A stretch of 64,000 nt of DNA. Source: Vibrio sp. Of7-15 (GTDB lineage: Bacteria; Pseudomonadota; Gammaproteobacteria; Enterobacterales; Vibrionaceae). Of the stretch, positions 20,201 to 27,942 are shown in pieces. A program made the position numbers and the translations under genes. Location of the stretch: positions 62,001 to 126,000 of the forward strand of contig NZ_JAKRGH010000019.1 in NCBI RefSeq assembly GCF_022347565.1, given 5' to 3'. The notes beneath the pieces are model-generated. The model had not been told where the DNA came from, did not search any database, and saw only the letters and a list, made by a program, of their open reading frames with translations. Positions within the stretch are counted from its first letter, which is position 1; the number at the start of each line of letters is the position of its first letter.

Positions 20201-20989
20201 TGGCATAACCAGATCTAGCTGCTTAACAGCCACGTCATGCTGATTCGCCGTAGCAGCAAACGAAAGTTGCTCAACCACCACTGGGGTTTCCCCAGCTAAC
20301 TCAAAATCACTTAGATCAAATTGCTCTACGGTGATATCCAACGGGATCACAACTTCTGGCAGTACAATGGCTGTTTTCGGTTCATCGGAAGCTTCTTTGA
20401 TCTGCTCTGCCGCTACTGAAGTATCTTCCTGCTTGGCCAGCTCAACTCGAATTTTCTGCCACACCGTCGGCTTAAGAAGCAACTTACTGCCCTGCACTTC
20501 TGCCGCCGTCGAAAAATGCTGCCAACTGACTTTGTTGCCTAAAATCGCCAATTCAATCTCATTGAGGGCCACGCGATCCACACTAATAGGCACAGGCAGT
20601 GTGATTTCTGTGACAGGCTCGGTGGCAACGTCTTCCGGTGGATTCGAGGACTCTGGCAGAGCAGGTAGGTTAAAGTTAAGACCATTTAATTCAAGATTTC
20701 GAACACAAACGGCTGGGGTAAGTAAGCACTTAGCATCTATGGTTAGCGTCGCTGAATTCAGTGCTAATGCCATTTGATCTTTTGATTGATAGCTGATGTC
20801 GGTAAGAGTAAAGCTGGAAAGTAACGAGCCCTTACTGCTCCCCACCTTCAACTCCGGTACCGCTTTTTCGGCCCCCCAGAGTGCCAACTTAATGCCAGCT
20901 GGTGTAAATAAAATCACACCAACCGACAGCACGATCATCACAATCAAAGTGGCAAACGTAATGCCGATACGAATTAACCACTTACTCAT
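17234..20989 (-). CDS. tamB: Translocation and assembly module inner membrane component TamB
   Basis: Very large AsmA-like protein of 1251 residues. An N-terminal signal anchor (about 7-29, ATLIVMIVLSVGVILF) is followed by a long series of beta-rich repeats and the C-terminal DUF490/TamB domain, with GGLIGSLGVTQNNKGPFIKG, YLLRGQNIDSESAGG and the final RYRLMKDLYVEAVSG block. TamB spans the periplasm and works with TamA in outer membrane biogenesis and anterograde phospholipid transport. Its ATG overlaps the tamA stop by 4 bases (ATGA), so translation is coupled. Confidence 0.97.
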   Translation of the reverse strand: MSKWLIRIGITFATLIVMIVLSVGVILFTPAGIKLALWGAEKAVPELKVGSSKGSLLSSFTLTDISYQSKDQMALALNSATLTIDAKCLLTPAVCVRNLELNGLNFNLPALPESSNPPEDVATEPVTEITLPVPISVDRVALNEIELAILGNKVSWQHFSTAAEVQGSKLLLKPTVWQKIRVELAKQEDTSVAAEQIKEASDEPKTAIVLPEVVIPLDITVEQFDLSDFELAGETPVVVEQLSFAATANQHDVAVKQLDLVMPQAKLDLDTNVALKGDYPLTLEAKVLVRETELKDHTLALNVAGSVANMELVAKLQGTLQASIKGQLKALDPTLPFDIRLSDSKLQWPLTDNPDYQVKRLDLSTQGSLEGYQFTLASLVEGKPIPSLDLSLKGAGDLEHVKLSTLMLNTLGGQVKGQAGVNWKAPLNWDATLNLANIQPGLQWPQAEGNISGDLATTGQLTQAGGWVVDLPTLDIDGVIRDYPLDLSGSVKANDKKGSGAVQLNIPELVLKHGPNGAVIAGQLDKLWDLDVQLNAPDLSLSVPDLQGHAQGKVHLAGALETPDITLDLTVDNINWQHEATLEKLSVKGQVTPLPVAQGDLTILAKKGRYQEHILHSLNLIFAGSEQQHQLDLKLKTQPVSTQMQLVGSLDRKEGWQGTLNDADIETDLGTWQLNQATALGYNIPKNIASVAAHCWLQNESSICVTDDIEAGESGEASLKVSQFGFDKIQRFLPPETTLEGAVNATVWAKWAKEQQPEAKAHISVTPGYVKQQLDEELTLGWDDITLTADVKDNQVATTWLVSLTENGDIQGNATIAPIEGETEQTIEGRLQIEALTLAMLEPALSEYSSLDALINSDIVLSGPVLQPKLQGQLTVDQLALHGDLSPVDVNNGNVTLAFSGYEADLNAKIETPDGDLDVTGQGNWADLAKWKAVLSVKGDELKVNVPPMVALKVHPDLHISASPDLAKVTGSIKIPWGRIEVKELPQSAIGVSSDEVILNKDLQPVEESKPVPMKVKTDIKIDIGDDVKLAAFGLEGGLIGSLGVTQNNKGPFIKGEINITDGTYRSFGQDLLIKKGLILFSGPADQPFVSIQAIRNPDNTQDDVVAGVRVDGPADEPSIEIYSEPAMPQANALSYLLRGQNIDSESAGGGNVVTTTLIGLSLAKSGKVVGEIGEAFGVQDLALDTAGSGEDSQVTVSGYILPGLQVKYGVGIFNSLGEFTLRYRLMKDLYVEAVSGVDSAVDLLYQFEIE

Positions 20990-22707
20990 ACTTCTGGCCC
21001 TAATGTGAAATGGATTTGGAAACGATCTTTTGGCTTTTCATCTAAGCCCCATGCAAAGTCCAGTCGGATCGGGCCAATGGGGGAAGCCCAACGTACACCC
21101 ACTCCAGTACCCGTTTTCCACTCAGGAGTATCAGTCCATGCACTACCATAATCCACAAAGGTGGCCGCCCACCAATTCCCCACGACTCGGTATTGATACT
21201 CAAGGCTGGACGTCGCCATGTATTGACCACCAGTTAAGTTACCTTTCTCGTCTTTTGGAGAAATGGATTCATAACCATAACCACGTAGATTATTATCACC
21301 ACCAGCGAAGAAACGCAGTGACGGTGGGATATTTTCAAGCTCTGACGTATACACACCGCCACCATCAAAACGAGCAATACCACGGTGGTTATTACCAGAG
21401 CTACGCACCCAAGCAGTTCGACCTTGTACCCGTAGTAAGCTGGCATCCGAACCCCAAGATTTATCCGACACTTCCACGGTAATAACTTGCTTGTCTCCCC
21501 ACATTGGCATCGCGCCACCACGTACTCGGCTACGCGTGTAAGTCACACCCGGTAAGATCAATGTAGAAATATCTTCTTCAGTACCCTGGCGGTAATCTTC
21601 ATAAAGCACACGAGTAAACGCCGTTCTGTGCCAACCGGATTCTAACTTCCAATGACGCTCTAGAGATAAATTGTATTCCTGACTTCGTGTATCTCGGTTG
21701 TCTAAGTTCTTCATTCCAAATTGAACTTGGTAGTACTCATTCAGCACATCTTCAAGGGGAATTTTATACCCCATGGCTAATGTTTGCTCTGGGTTCGACA
21801 CCGATAAACTTGAATCGAAACTGTGACCTCGGCTGTTTAACCATGGTTTGTTCCACTTCACGGTGCCTCGTACACCAACATCGGTGGAATAACCTAAACC
21901 AGTTTCAATTTTATTACGGGCTTGTGGCGCTAAACTGACGTTGATAGGAAGGAGATTATCTTTAATATTCTCAATGTCCCCTTCAACTAAAACGGAAGAG
22001 AACCATTCGGTATTGGAAAGAGACTGATTCAACTCCCCAATTTGACTAGCAAGGTACGGATCATTCGGCTTATACGGCAATAACGACAATACGCGATCTT
22101 GATCGATCTGACTGCCAATGATCGTCGTTTCACCATAATGATATCGCTTGCCACTGTCATAATGTAACCGCACAAAAACTTGACGATTTTCAGGAGATAC
22201 CTCCAATCGCTTTAATGTGAAATCACCATCAAAATAACCTTTTCTCAGCGCTAAGTTACGGACCCCAGACTTCAGCGCATCGTACTTACTGTGATTCAGT
22301 ATGTTTCCTAAATGCAGCCCCGACTTTTCCACCAAAGCAATGAAATCTTGATCGTTTTTCGCTTCACCACTGATCACGATGTCGCTTTCTCGGATCAATA
22401 CTGGCGGCCCAGGTGAAATATTTATAGTGACGTCATGGTCTTCATCTTCACTGACCACTATGAATTCAATTTTAGGTTCGTAGTACCCTAATGCTTTTAA
22501 CGCTTGTTGAATGCTTGTTTCAACTCGGGATTTAAAGCGTAACGACAACGAATAATCTTCTTCTGGGATAGTAGATAAATAGACATCCACATTATCTTTT
22601 AAAGGACCATCAATGCCTTCAATCGATACTGAAATTTCAGCATGACTCAAAGAGGAAAAAGCGCCACATAACAGCGTAATTGTAGGTAATACTCGATTCT
22701 TTAACAT
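20986..22707 (-). CDS. tamA: Translocation and assembly module outer membrane component TamA
   Basis: Omp85-family protein of about 573 residues. Signal peptide ending near SLSHA, three POTRA domains (about 27-265), then a 16-strand barrel. The barrel domain shows VRGTVKWNKPWLN, the lid-locking type motif LRFFAGGDNNLRGYGYESI (RGY) and the ending FQIHFTLGPEV. It partners with TamB. I start at the ATG at 22707; the frame extends to a TTG at 22719 but no ribosome site favours it, and the site before 22707 is weak too. First gene of tamA-tamB-ytfP, divergent from msrA. Confidence 0.96.
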   Translation of the reverse strand: MLKNRVLPTITLLCGAFSSLSHAEISVSIEGIDGPLKDNVDVYLSTIPEEDYSLSLRFKSRVETSIQQALKALGYYEPKIEFIVVSEDEDHDVTINISPGPPVLIRESDIVISGEAKNDQDFIALVEKSGLHLGNILNHSKYDALKSGVRNLALRKGYFDGDFTLKRLEVSPENRQVFVRLHYDSGKRYHYGETTIIGSQIDQDRVLSLLPYKPNDPYLASQIGELNQSLSNTEWFSSVLVEGDIENIKDNLLPINVSLAPQARNKIETGLGYSTDVGVRGTVKWNKPWLNSRGHSFDSSLSVSNPEQTLAMGYKIPLEDVLNEYYQVQFGMKNLDNRDTRSQEYNLSLERHWKLESGWHRTAFTRVLYEDYRQGTEEDISTLILPGVTYTRSRVRGGAMPMWGDKQVITVEVSDKSWGSDASLLRVQGRTAWVRSSGNNHRGIARFDGGGVYTSELENIPPSLRFFAGGDNNLRGYGYESISPKDEKGNLTGGQYMATSSLEYQYRVVGNWWAATFVDYGSAWTDTPEWKTGTGVGVRWASPIGPIRLDFAWGLDEKPKDRFQIHFTLGPEV

Positions 22708-22891
22708 TGCTATTATCAACTAGATAGAAGGTTTGAATTCATAGAGCCAACATAAAGTTACTCAATTTAGTGATTGTCTAGAAAGTGTCAACGGACTACA
22801 ACAAGAAAAGCACGATGCTATGATTTTTAATACTTTTATCATTAAAATATTCAACTGGCTGAATGAACCACATACACTTCAAGGATGTAAT

Positions 22892-23527
22892 ATGAATACC
22901 ACGAAACAACAATTGGTTAATGCCAATACTGCATTGCCCGATCGCCCTCATGCGATTACGCCCAATTTACCTCACGCTGTGAATAACACCGATCTCAACG
23001 CCGAGGCTCCTGCAGGGTTTGAAACCATACTCTTTGGAATGGGGTGCTTCTGGGGAGCGGAACGTTTGTTCTGGAAACTAGACGGTGTTTACAGCACATC
23101 CGTTGGCTACAGTGGTGGCTTTACCGTTAACCCAACTTATGACGATACTTGCACAGGACAAACTGGCCACACCGAAGTCGTAAAAGTCATTTACGATCCA
23201 AGCAAAATCTCATTTCAAACGTTACTCACACACTTTTGGCAGAACCACGATCCTGCTCAGGGGATGCGCCAAGGCAACGACATTGGAACGCAATATCGAT
23301 CGGCGATTTACACCTACAGCGAACAACAACAAGAGAGCGCACTGCAAAGCAAGCAGGCTTATCAAAAAGCACTTGCCGCCGCGAATGATCAGAGAGAGAT
23401 CAGTACAGAGATCAAAGCCGCCTCTGACTATTATTTTGCAGAAACCTACCATCAACAATATCTTGCTAAAAACCCTGCGGGCTATTGCGGTATCGGTGGC
23501 ACAGGTGTGTGTTTCCCACCGGAATAA
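22892..23527 (+). CDS. msrA: Peptide methionine sulfoxide reductase MsrA
   Basis: Repairs S-methionine sulfoxide in proteins. 211 residues, as in E. coli. The catalytic motif GCFWGAE carries the nucleophile Cys at about 52. GYSGGFTVNPTYDDTCTGQTGHTE and FWQNHDPAQGMRQGNDIGTQYRS are the substrate-pocket blocks, and GYCGIGGTGV near the end supplies recycling cysteines. I use the ATG at 22892, with AAGGATG 8 bases upstream; the frame stays open back to 22820 but that part does not resemble MsrA. It is divergent from tamA, as in E. coli. Confidence 0.96.
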   Translation: MNTTKQQLVNANTALPDRPHAITPNLPHAVNNTDLNAEAPAGFETILFGMGCFWGAERLFWKLDGVYSTSVGYSGGFTVNPTYDDTCTGQTGHTEVVKVIYDPSKISFQTLLTHFWQNHDPAQGMRQGNDIGTQYRSAIYTYSEQQQESALQSKQAYQKALAAANDQREISTEIKAASDYYFAETYHQQYLAKNPAGYCGIGGTGVCFPPE

Positions 23528-23557
23528 CATCACAGACTGACAACAAGCCAAAACAAC

Positions 23558-23586
23558 AAAGGGCCACATTACGCGGCCCTTTTCTT
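23558..23586. terminator. Intrinsic terminator between msrA and ytfK
   Basis: AAAGGGCC / GGCCCTTT stem with a 9-base loop and T residues after it on the plus strand. Convergent genes flank it, and A residues on the other side may let it act for ytfK too. Confidence 0.85.
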
Positions 23587-23612
23587 GTTACTTTAAGTCA
23601 CACATGTCTTTA

Positions 23613-23822
23613 TCACGCAGGGATGGCAGAGAGGTGTAAAATTTCTTTATTCACCTCACTCATCACAGAGAGCATGCGTTTATCATGTTTGCTCGGCGGC
23701 AAAAGTCGGCCTTTATCAAATTCGAATGCACCAATGCCTTCGATATAAATCCGGCCGCGAAACAACGTTTTAACAAATCTCGCCACTTGAACGGGACGGT
23801 AACGTTTAAAAATACGTAACAT
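23613..23822 (-). CDS. ytfK: YtfK family protein (DUF1107)
   Basis: 69 residues, almost the same length as E. coli YtfK. It shares the pattern [15 protein letters not shown], then [19 protein letters not shown] and [10 protein letters not shown] with that protein. In E. coli YtfK promotes SpoT-dependent (p)ppGpp accumulation under phosphate or fatty acid limitation. I start at the ATG at 23822, with GAGG 9 bases upstream; the frame runs five codons further to 23837. It lies between msrA and ytfJ, a neighbourhood shared with enterobacteria. Confidence 0.92.
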   Translation of the reverse strand: MLRIFKRYRPVQVARFVKTLFRGRIYIEGIGAFEFDKGRLLPPSKHDKRMLSVMSEVNKEILHLSAIPA

Positions 23823-24125
23823 ATAGCTATACCTCATTATTCCATATAAGGTTTTATAGTCCTTCTAATGTAAAAGCTATCACGCATGACTCTTACATCT
23901 CTTAGCCAACTGCCTTTGATTATCGCTTCAAATTAACAGTTATGAAACATTATACTCTTAAGGACAACTCGACAACAACCGAAAATATCATCTCCAGTAA
24001 AAATAACATGTCTAAGTATAGGAAAAGAACTGAGATAACACATTTTTCTTACAAGTTAAGCAGAGTGAGAAAAGTGCGCTATCATAATTGTCGGACTACA
24101 AACCTATAAAAAATGGAAAAATAAT
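23823..24125. other. Divergent gap between ytfK and ytfJ
   Basis: 303 bases, AT-rich. It should contain both promoters. A TATCAT element at about 24090 is a possible -10 for ytfJ. I see no small gene, RNA or clear operator. Confidence 0.4.
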
Positions 24126-24677
24126 ATGAATAAAAAGCCACTCATTGCTCTCCTTGCAAGTTTGCTACCATCTATTGCCTTCGCTCATAATATTCAGGTT
24201 GGCCAAGCCGTACCGAGTATTAATGTGAAAGATCACGGTGAACTCATCATTGAAGATTCAACCGTGGTTTACCAACCTTGGAACACTGCAAACATGGTAG
24301 GTAAAGTCCGTGTTATCCAGGCAATTGCTGGGCGTAGCTCATCAAAAAAAATGAATGCACCATTAATGACCGCCATTACGGCCTCAAAGTTCCCAGAAAC
24401 TGACTATCAAACCACAACCATCATCAACCAAGATGATGCAATTTGGGGCACTGGGGGATTTGTAAAGTCGTCCGCAGAAGACAGTAAACAAGAGTTCCCT
24501 TGGTCTTCGATGGTATTGGATGAAAATGGTGTTGCAGCAAAAACATGGCAACTGAAAGAAGAAAGTTCAGCCATCATTGTGCAAGACAAAACAGGCAAAG
24601 TGTTATTCGCTAAAGAAGGTAGCCTAAATGAATCTGAGATTGAAACCGTTCTAGGCTTAATCAAAGCGGCTCTATAA
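24126..24677 (+). CDS. ytfJ: YtfJ family periplasmic protein (thioredoxin-like fold)
   Basis: 183 residues with a signal peptide ending at IAFA (about 20), so periplasmic. The mature part has the YtfJ pattern: VGQAVPSINVKDHGEL, YQPWNTANMVGKVRVIQAIAGRSSSK, WGTGGFVKSSAEDSKQEFPWSSMVLDENG and a C-terminal DKTGKVLFAKEG. This resembles a thioredoxin fold but has no CxxC, so a redox role is not implied. Function is unknown. It stands just upstream of the zinc operon but has its own region; a Zur-box promoter separates them. Confidence 0.92.
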   Translation: MNKKPLIALLASLLPSIAFAHNIQVGQAVPSINVKDHGELIIEDSTVVYQPWNTANMVGKVRVIQAIAGRSSSKKMNAPLMTAITASKFPETDYQTTTIINQDDAIWGTGGFVKSSAEDSKQEFPWSSMVLDENGVAAKTWQLKEESSAIIVQDKTGKVLFAKEGSLNESEIETVLGLIKAAL

Positions 24678-24779
24678 ACATGTAACGGGTAGCTTCGTCC
24701 TTCCTTTCACTAGAAGTTACTCGTCACCTTATCTTACACATTTCCTTCTTTTTTCTCTCACAAACAAGCGTAAATTTTC

Positions 24780-24808
24780 TTGCGTCCTGAATGTTATATT
24801 ATTACATT
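24780..24808 (+). promoter_or_regulatory. Promoter of the zinc-uptake operon with overlapping Zur box
   Basis: The inverted repeat AATGTTATA-T-TATTACATT at 24790-24808 matches 8 of 9 positions between arms and closely resembles the gammaproteobacterial Zur box (GTTATA..TATAAC core). A TTGCGT at 24780-24785 and TACATT at 24803-24808, 17 bases apart, make a plausible sigma-70 promoter that Zur would cover. Zinc-replete Zur should then repress the operon. A zur gene is at 52415. Confidence 0.75.
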
Positions 24809-24830
24809 AGCCACTTCGATTGTTGAATGT

Positions 24831-25124
24831 ATGGTTCTGATGTTGTTTTCCGTAATACCGCATAAGTGGCTACATATAAGTTTAGTACTTCTTGTGCTGA
24901 CGCTTAGCTATGTATCTGTATTACATGCCGTTGATTCAGATCCTCACCACCATCAGCAGCATCAATGTAATCTTTATCAAGTATCAAATAATGCTCTGAT
25001 CCCATCAGAGCTCACACTGGATATTCCTATACCCAGCACATTTATTTTTGATACAGAGCCCTTCATCTCGGCTCCCTACCAACCAGTAACTCAGCATGCG
25101 AGAGCACCTCCGGCACTGACATAA
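24831..25124 (+). CDS. DUF2607 family protein, first gene of the zinc-uptake operon
   Basis: About 97 residues. It has a hydrophobic N-terminal segment (LHISLVLLVLTLSYVSVLHA) that may be a signal peptide or anchor, then a metal-binding-looking cluster DPHHHQQHQC and a proline-rich tail. I recognise it as the DUF2607 type that precedes zrgA in Vibrio. The His cluster suggests zinc binding in the periplasm, but function is not known. I choose ATG 24831 (24840 is also possible); the earlier TTG at 24780 would put the -35 element and Zur box inside the gene. The zrgA start follows after 47 bases. Confidence 0.8.
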   Translation: MVLMLFSVIPHKWLHISLVLLVLTLSYVSVLHAVDSDPHHHQQHQCNLYQVSNNALIPSELTLDIPIPSTFIFDTEPFISAPYQPVTQHARAPPALT

Positions 25125-25171
25125 AGTTGAAATGTTTTATCTTTATTTTATTGCTAACTTTTGGAGGAAGT

Positions 25172-25939
25172 ATGTCTACCCCATTTCGCTTTACTAAACT
25201 GGCATTAATTGCCACAGGATTTACCGCATCAACCGCTTTACCAGTACAGGCAGAATCTAATTTCCGTCAACATGAAGCCCATGTTCATGGTGTCGTGGAA
25301 ATGAACATTGCACAGGACGAACACGATCTGCTAATGGAAATTACAGCACCAGGCGCTGATGTGATTGGTTTTGAACATGCTCCGCAAAATGATGCGCAAC
25401 ATGCAACATTATCCAGAGCAGTGGCAACACTAAAACAAGCTAATAACATCTTTACGCTGCCTGCGTCAGCAAACTGCTCGGTCAAATACGTATCAGTAAA
25501 GCACAGCTATGATGAAGGGGAGCATGAAGGGCACCACCATGATCACGACGGGCATGATCATGATAAAGACCATCACGACCACGATAAACACGATCATGGC
25601 AAAGACCATCACGACCACGATGACCATGATCATGACAAAGGCCATCACGACCACGATAAGCACGATCATGGCAAAGGCCATCACGACCACGATAAGCACG
25701 ATCATGACAAAGACCACGATCATGACCATCACGGACACGATCATGGTTCAGACAGCGGTCATGCTGAATTTTCTATCGAATACCACTACCACTGCGATGA
25801 CATTAAACAGCTAAGCAGCATTCAAACACATTGGTTTGAGCTTTTCTCTAACACAGAAAAAGCACAAACGAATATTTTAACTGAGCATAGCCAAAAGTCA
25901 GAAATGCTGAATAAACAGCGTTCTAATATTAAACTCTAA
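25172..25939 (+). CDS. zrgA: Zinc uptake protein ZrgA (DUF2796)
   Basis: Periplasmic protein of about 255 residues. Signal peptide ends at PVQA. The N-terminal domain starts RQHEAHVHGVVEMN, typical of DUF2796, and includes GFEHAP. A very His/Asp-rich stretch with a 12-residue repeat such as DHHDHDKHDHGK (four units, 25568-25711) probably captures zinc, followed by the C-terminal EFSIEYHYHCDDI segment. In V. cholerae, ZrgA belongs to the Zur-regulated ZrgABCDE zinc system. The start at 25172 has GGAGGAAG one base upstream; the frame is open back to 25127. The ABC ATPase follows after a hairpin. Confidence 0.93.
   Translation: MSTPFRFTKLALIATGFTASTALPVQAESNFRQHEAHVHGVVEMNIAQDEHDLLMEITAPGADVIGFEHAPQNDAQHATLSRAVATLKQANNIFTLPASANCSVKYVSVKHSYDEGEHEGHHHDHDGHDHDKDHHDHDKHDHGKDHHDHDDHDHDKGHHDHDKHDHGKGHHDHDKHDHDKDHDHDHHGHDHGSDSGHAEFSIEYHYHCDDIKQLSSIQTHWFELFSNTEKAQTNILTEHSQKSEMLNKQRSNIKL
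25568..25711 (+). repeat. 36-bp tandem repeat (four units) encoding the His-rich region of zrgA
   Basis: Four consecutive 36-base units at 25568, 25604, 25640 and 25676, each coding for (D/G)HHDHD(K/D)HDH(G/D)K. The DNA copies are nearly identical, so copy number may vary between strains by slippage. Confidence 0.9.
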
Positions 25940-25954
25940 AACCGGTAACGTGGT

Positions 25955-25976
25955 AGGGAGGTGGCAACACCTCCCT
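25955..25976 (+). other. Intercistronic hairpin between zrgA and the ABC ATPase gene
   Basis: GGGAGGTG-GCAA-CACCTCCC, an 8-bp GC-rich stem (9 with the flanking A-T) closed by a GNRA tetraloop. It has no T-run after it. The only strong Shine-Dalgarno-like sequence before the ATPase gene lies in its 5' arm. Confidence 0.85.
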
Positions 25977-25984
25977 GATAGTGC

Positions 25985-26680
25985 ATGAATATTATTGAAC
26001 TAACCGATCTTCAATATCGCTGGCCAAAACAAGCGAACCTGACCTTAAATATCTCCACCTTTTCTGTCACCCAACAAGAAAAAGTGTTTATCAAGGGCCC
26101 CAGTGGAAGCGGCAAGTCCACCTTGCTGAGTCTATTAACGGGTATCGTGACACCCAGCAGTGGTCAAATTAAGTTATTACAACAAGATCTTACGACTCTA
26201 TCGAGTAATCAAAGAGACAAATTCAGAGCCAACCACATTGGTTATATCTTCCAGCAATTTAACTTACTGCCTTACCTTTCTGTTATCGATAACGTCTTGC
26301 TTCCTTGTCACTTTTCATCACAGCGAAAACAGAAAGCAGGATCAGATTTACCCCAAGAAGCGAAACGTCTACTGACTCAACTTCACCTTCCCGCTTCCTG
26401 CTTAGATCGCCCAGTGACAGAGCTCAGTATCGGCCAGCAGCAGCGAGTGGCCGCCGCACGGGCTTTAATTGGAAAACCTGATTTACTCATTGCCGATGAA
26501 CCAACATCTGCACTGGATCATGATAATCGTACTGCGTTTATTGAGTTATTAATGCAAGAGTGTCACGCCGCGAACATTAGCTTAGTGTTCGTCAGCCACG
26601 ATCCAACGCTGGAGCCTCTTTTTGATCGTGGGGTCGATCTCGCAAAAATCAACATGGCAGAAGGAGAATGGCAATGCTAG
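25985..26680 (+). CDS. ABC transporter ATP-binding protein, LolD/MacB type, zinc-uptake operon
   Basis: 231 residues. Walker A GPSGSGKS (about 38-45), Q-loop YIFQQFNLLPYLSV, signature LSIGQQQRVAAARAL, Walker B LLIADEPTSALD and switch His in VSHDP. The sequence after the Q-loop (QQFNLLPYLSVIDNV) is typical of the LolD/MacB/FtsE subgroup. It is expected to pair with the FtsX-like permease that overlaps its end. In V. cholerae the equivalent cluster supports zinc acquisition; the letter name for each gene is not sure, so I give no symbol. Its ATG is 9 bases after a hairpin, with no clear ribosome site of its own. Confidence 0.93.
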   Translation: MNIIELTDLQYRWPKQANLTLNISTFSVTQQEKVFIKGPSGSGKSTLLSLLTGIVTPSSGQIKLLQQDLTTLSSNQRDKFRANHIGYIFQQFNLLPYLSVIDNVLLPCHFSSQRKQKAGSDLPQEAKRLLTQLHLPASCLDRPVTELSIGQQQRVAAARALIGKPDLLIADEPTSALDHDNRTAFIELLMQECHAANISLVFVSHDPTLEPLFDRGVDLAKINMAEGEWQC

Positions 26681-27933
26681 CCGTCACTCATTTAGCTTGG
26701 CAAAGCCTCAAAAACCGTAAAGCCACCGCACTCTTAACGGTTCTTACCGTCGCAATTTCAGTGATTTTACTCTTAGGCGTAGAAAGGATCAGAACCCAAG
26801 CCAAAAGCAGCTTCGCCAATACGATTTCAAATACCGATTTGATCGTGGGCGCTCGATCCGGTCAAGTAAACCTTCTGTTATACTCTGTATTTCGCATTGG
26901 TAATGCCACCAATAATATTGATTGGAAAAGTTATCAGGAAATCAGCAATCACCGTTCGGTAAAATGGTCCATCCCAATTTCTCTTGGCGACTCTCACCGT
27001 GGCTTTCGTGTTATTGGCACCAACACCGATTATTTCACGTATTATCAATACGGCAAGAAACAGCCACTTAGCTTTGAATCTGGGAAGCCTTTCGCTCACC
27101 TTTTTGAAACCGTCATCGGTGCCGATGTGGCGAAAGAACTCAACTACCAAATCGGTGATGAAATTATCATCGCTCATGGCATCAGCGACAAATCCTTTAA
27201 TCGCCATGACAACTTACCTTTTAAAGTCGTTGGCATTTTAAAACCAACAGGTACACCTGTAGACAAAAGTGTTCATGTTTCTTTAGGGGCAATTGAAGCC
27301 ATTCACGTAGGCTGGGAATCTGGAGCAAGATTAGGGGCAACTCCAAGCGCCGAACAACTAGAACAATACGATTTCCAACCCAAGCAGATCACCGCTTTTA
27401 TGGTAGGGCTAAAGTCGAAGATCCAAACTTTTGCTTTACAGCGTCAAATCAATACTTACCCCCAAGAACCTCTCAGTGCCATCATGCCAGGGATCGCATT
27501 ACATGAATTATGGGGTATGATGTCTATCGCTGAGCAAGCATTATTGGCCGTGTCTGGTTTTGTTGTAATGGCAGGGCTGCTGGGGATGCTCAGTAGCTTA
27601 CTAACCAGCTTGCAAGAACGCCGCAGAGAAATGGCGATCCTCAGAGCCATGGGAGCCCGCCCCCACCATATTTTCTTTTTATTGATCAGTGAAGCCAGTG
27701 TTCTCACTGCTTTCGGTATTGGAATAGGTGTAGCGGGTTTATACCTTCTGCTTGCCATCTTGCAGCCTATCGCTAACCAAGCATTTGGCATCAATATCGA
27801 GTTAACATTGCTCACCACACACGAATGGACGCTGCTTGCCTTAGTGCAATTAGCAGGATTACTTATCGGATTTATCCCCGCTTTCCGGGCGTACTGTCAT
27901 TCATTGGCAGACGGTATGACAATCCGAATTTAA
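26674..27933 (+). CDS. ABC transporter permease, FtsX/MacB type, zinc-uptake operon
   Basis: 419 residues with four membrane spans in MacB layout: one near the N terminus (about 17-37), a periplasmic domain of roughly 230 residues (about 40-275), then three C-terminal spans with the FtsX domain (ERRREMAILRAMGARPHHIF coupling helix). The start at 26674 overlaps the ATPase stop by 7 bases and has AAGGAG 7 bases before it; the ATG at 26668 is too near the ribosome site. It forms a complex with the preceding ATPase. Such permeases normally extract lipoproteins or drive effluxing of periplasmic cargo by mechanotransmission, so how this pair aids zinc import is not known. Confidence 0.92.
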   Translation: MLAVTHLAWQSLKNRKATALLTVLTVAISVILLLGVERIRTQAKSSFANTISNTDLIVGARSGQVNLLLYSVFRIGNATNNIDWKSYQEISNHRSVKWSIPISLGDSHRGFRVIGTNTDYFTYYQYGKKQPLSFESGKPFAHLFETVIGADVAKELNYQIGDEIIIAHGISDKSFNRHDNLPFKVVGILKPTGTPVDKSVHVSLGAIEAIHVGWESGARLGATPSAEQLEQYDFQPKQITAFMVGLKSKIQTFALQRQINTYPQEPLSAIMPGIALHELWGMMSIAEQALLAVSGFVVMAGLLGMLSSLLTSLQERRREMAILRAMGARPHHIFFLLISEASVLTAFGIGIGVAGLYLLLAILQPIANQAFGINIELTLLTTHEWTLLALVQLAGLLIGFIPAFRAYCHSLADGMTIRI

Positions 27934-27942
27934 GGAGAAAAA

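Noticed and set aside
24780-24830. TTG start of the DUF2607 gene at 24780
   Set aside because: It would place the -35 element and Zur box inside the gene; ATG 24831 leaves them upstream.
25493-25814. Open frames in other readings of the zrgA repeat, on both strands, rich in Met/Val/Ile or Met/Thr
   Set aside because: They are shadows of the 36-bp repeat. The His-rich frame has the signal peptide, ribosome site and family match.
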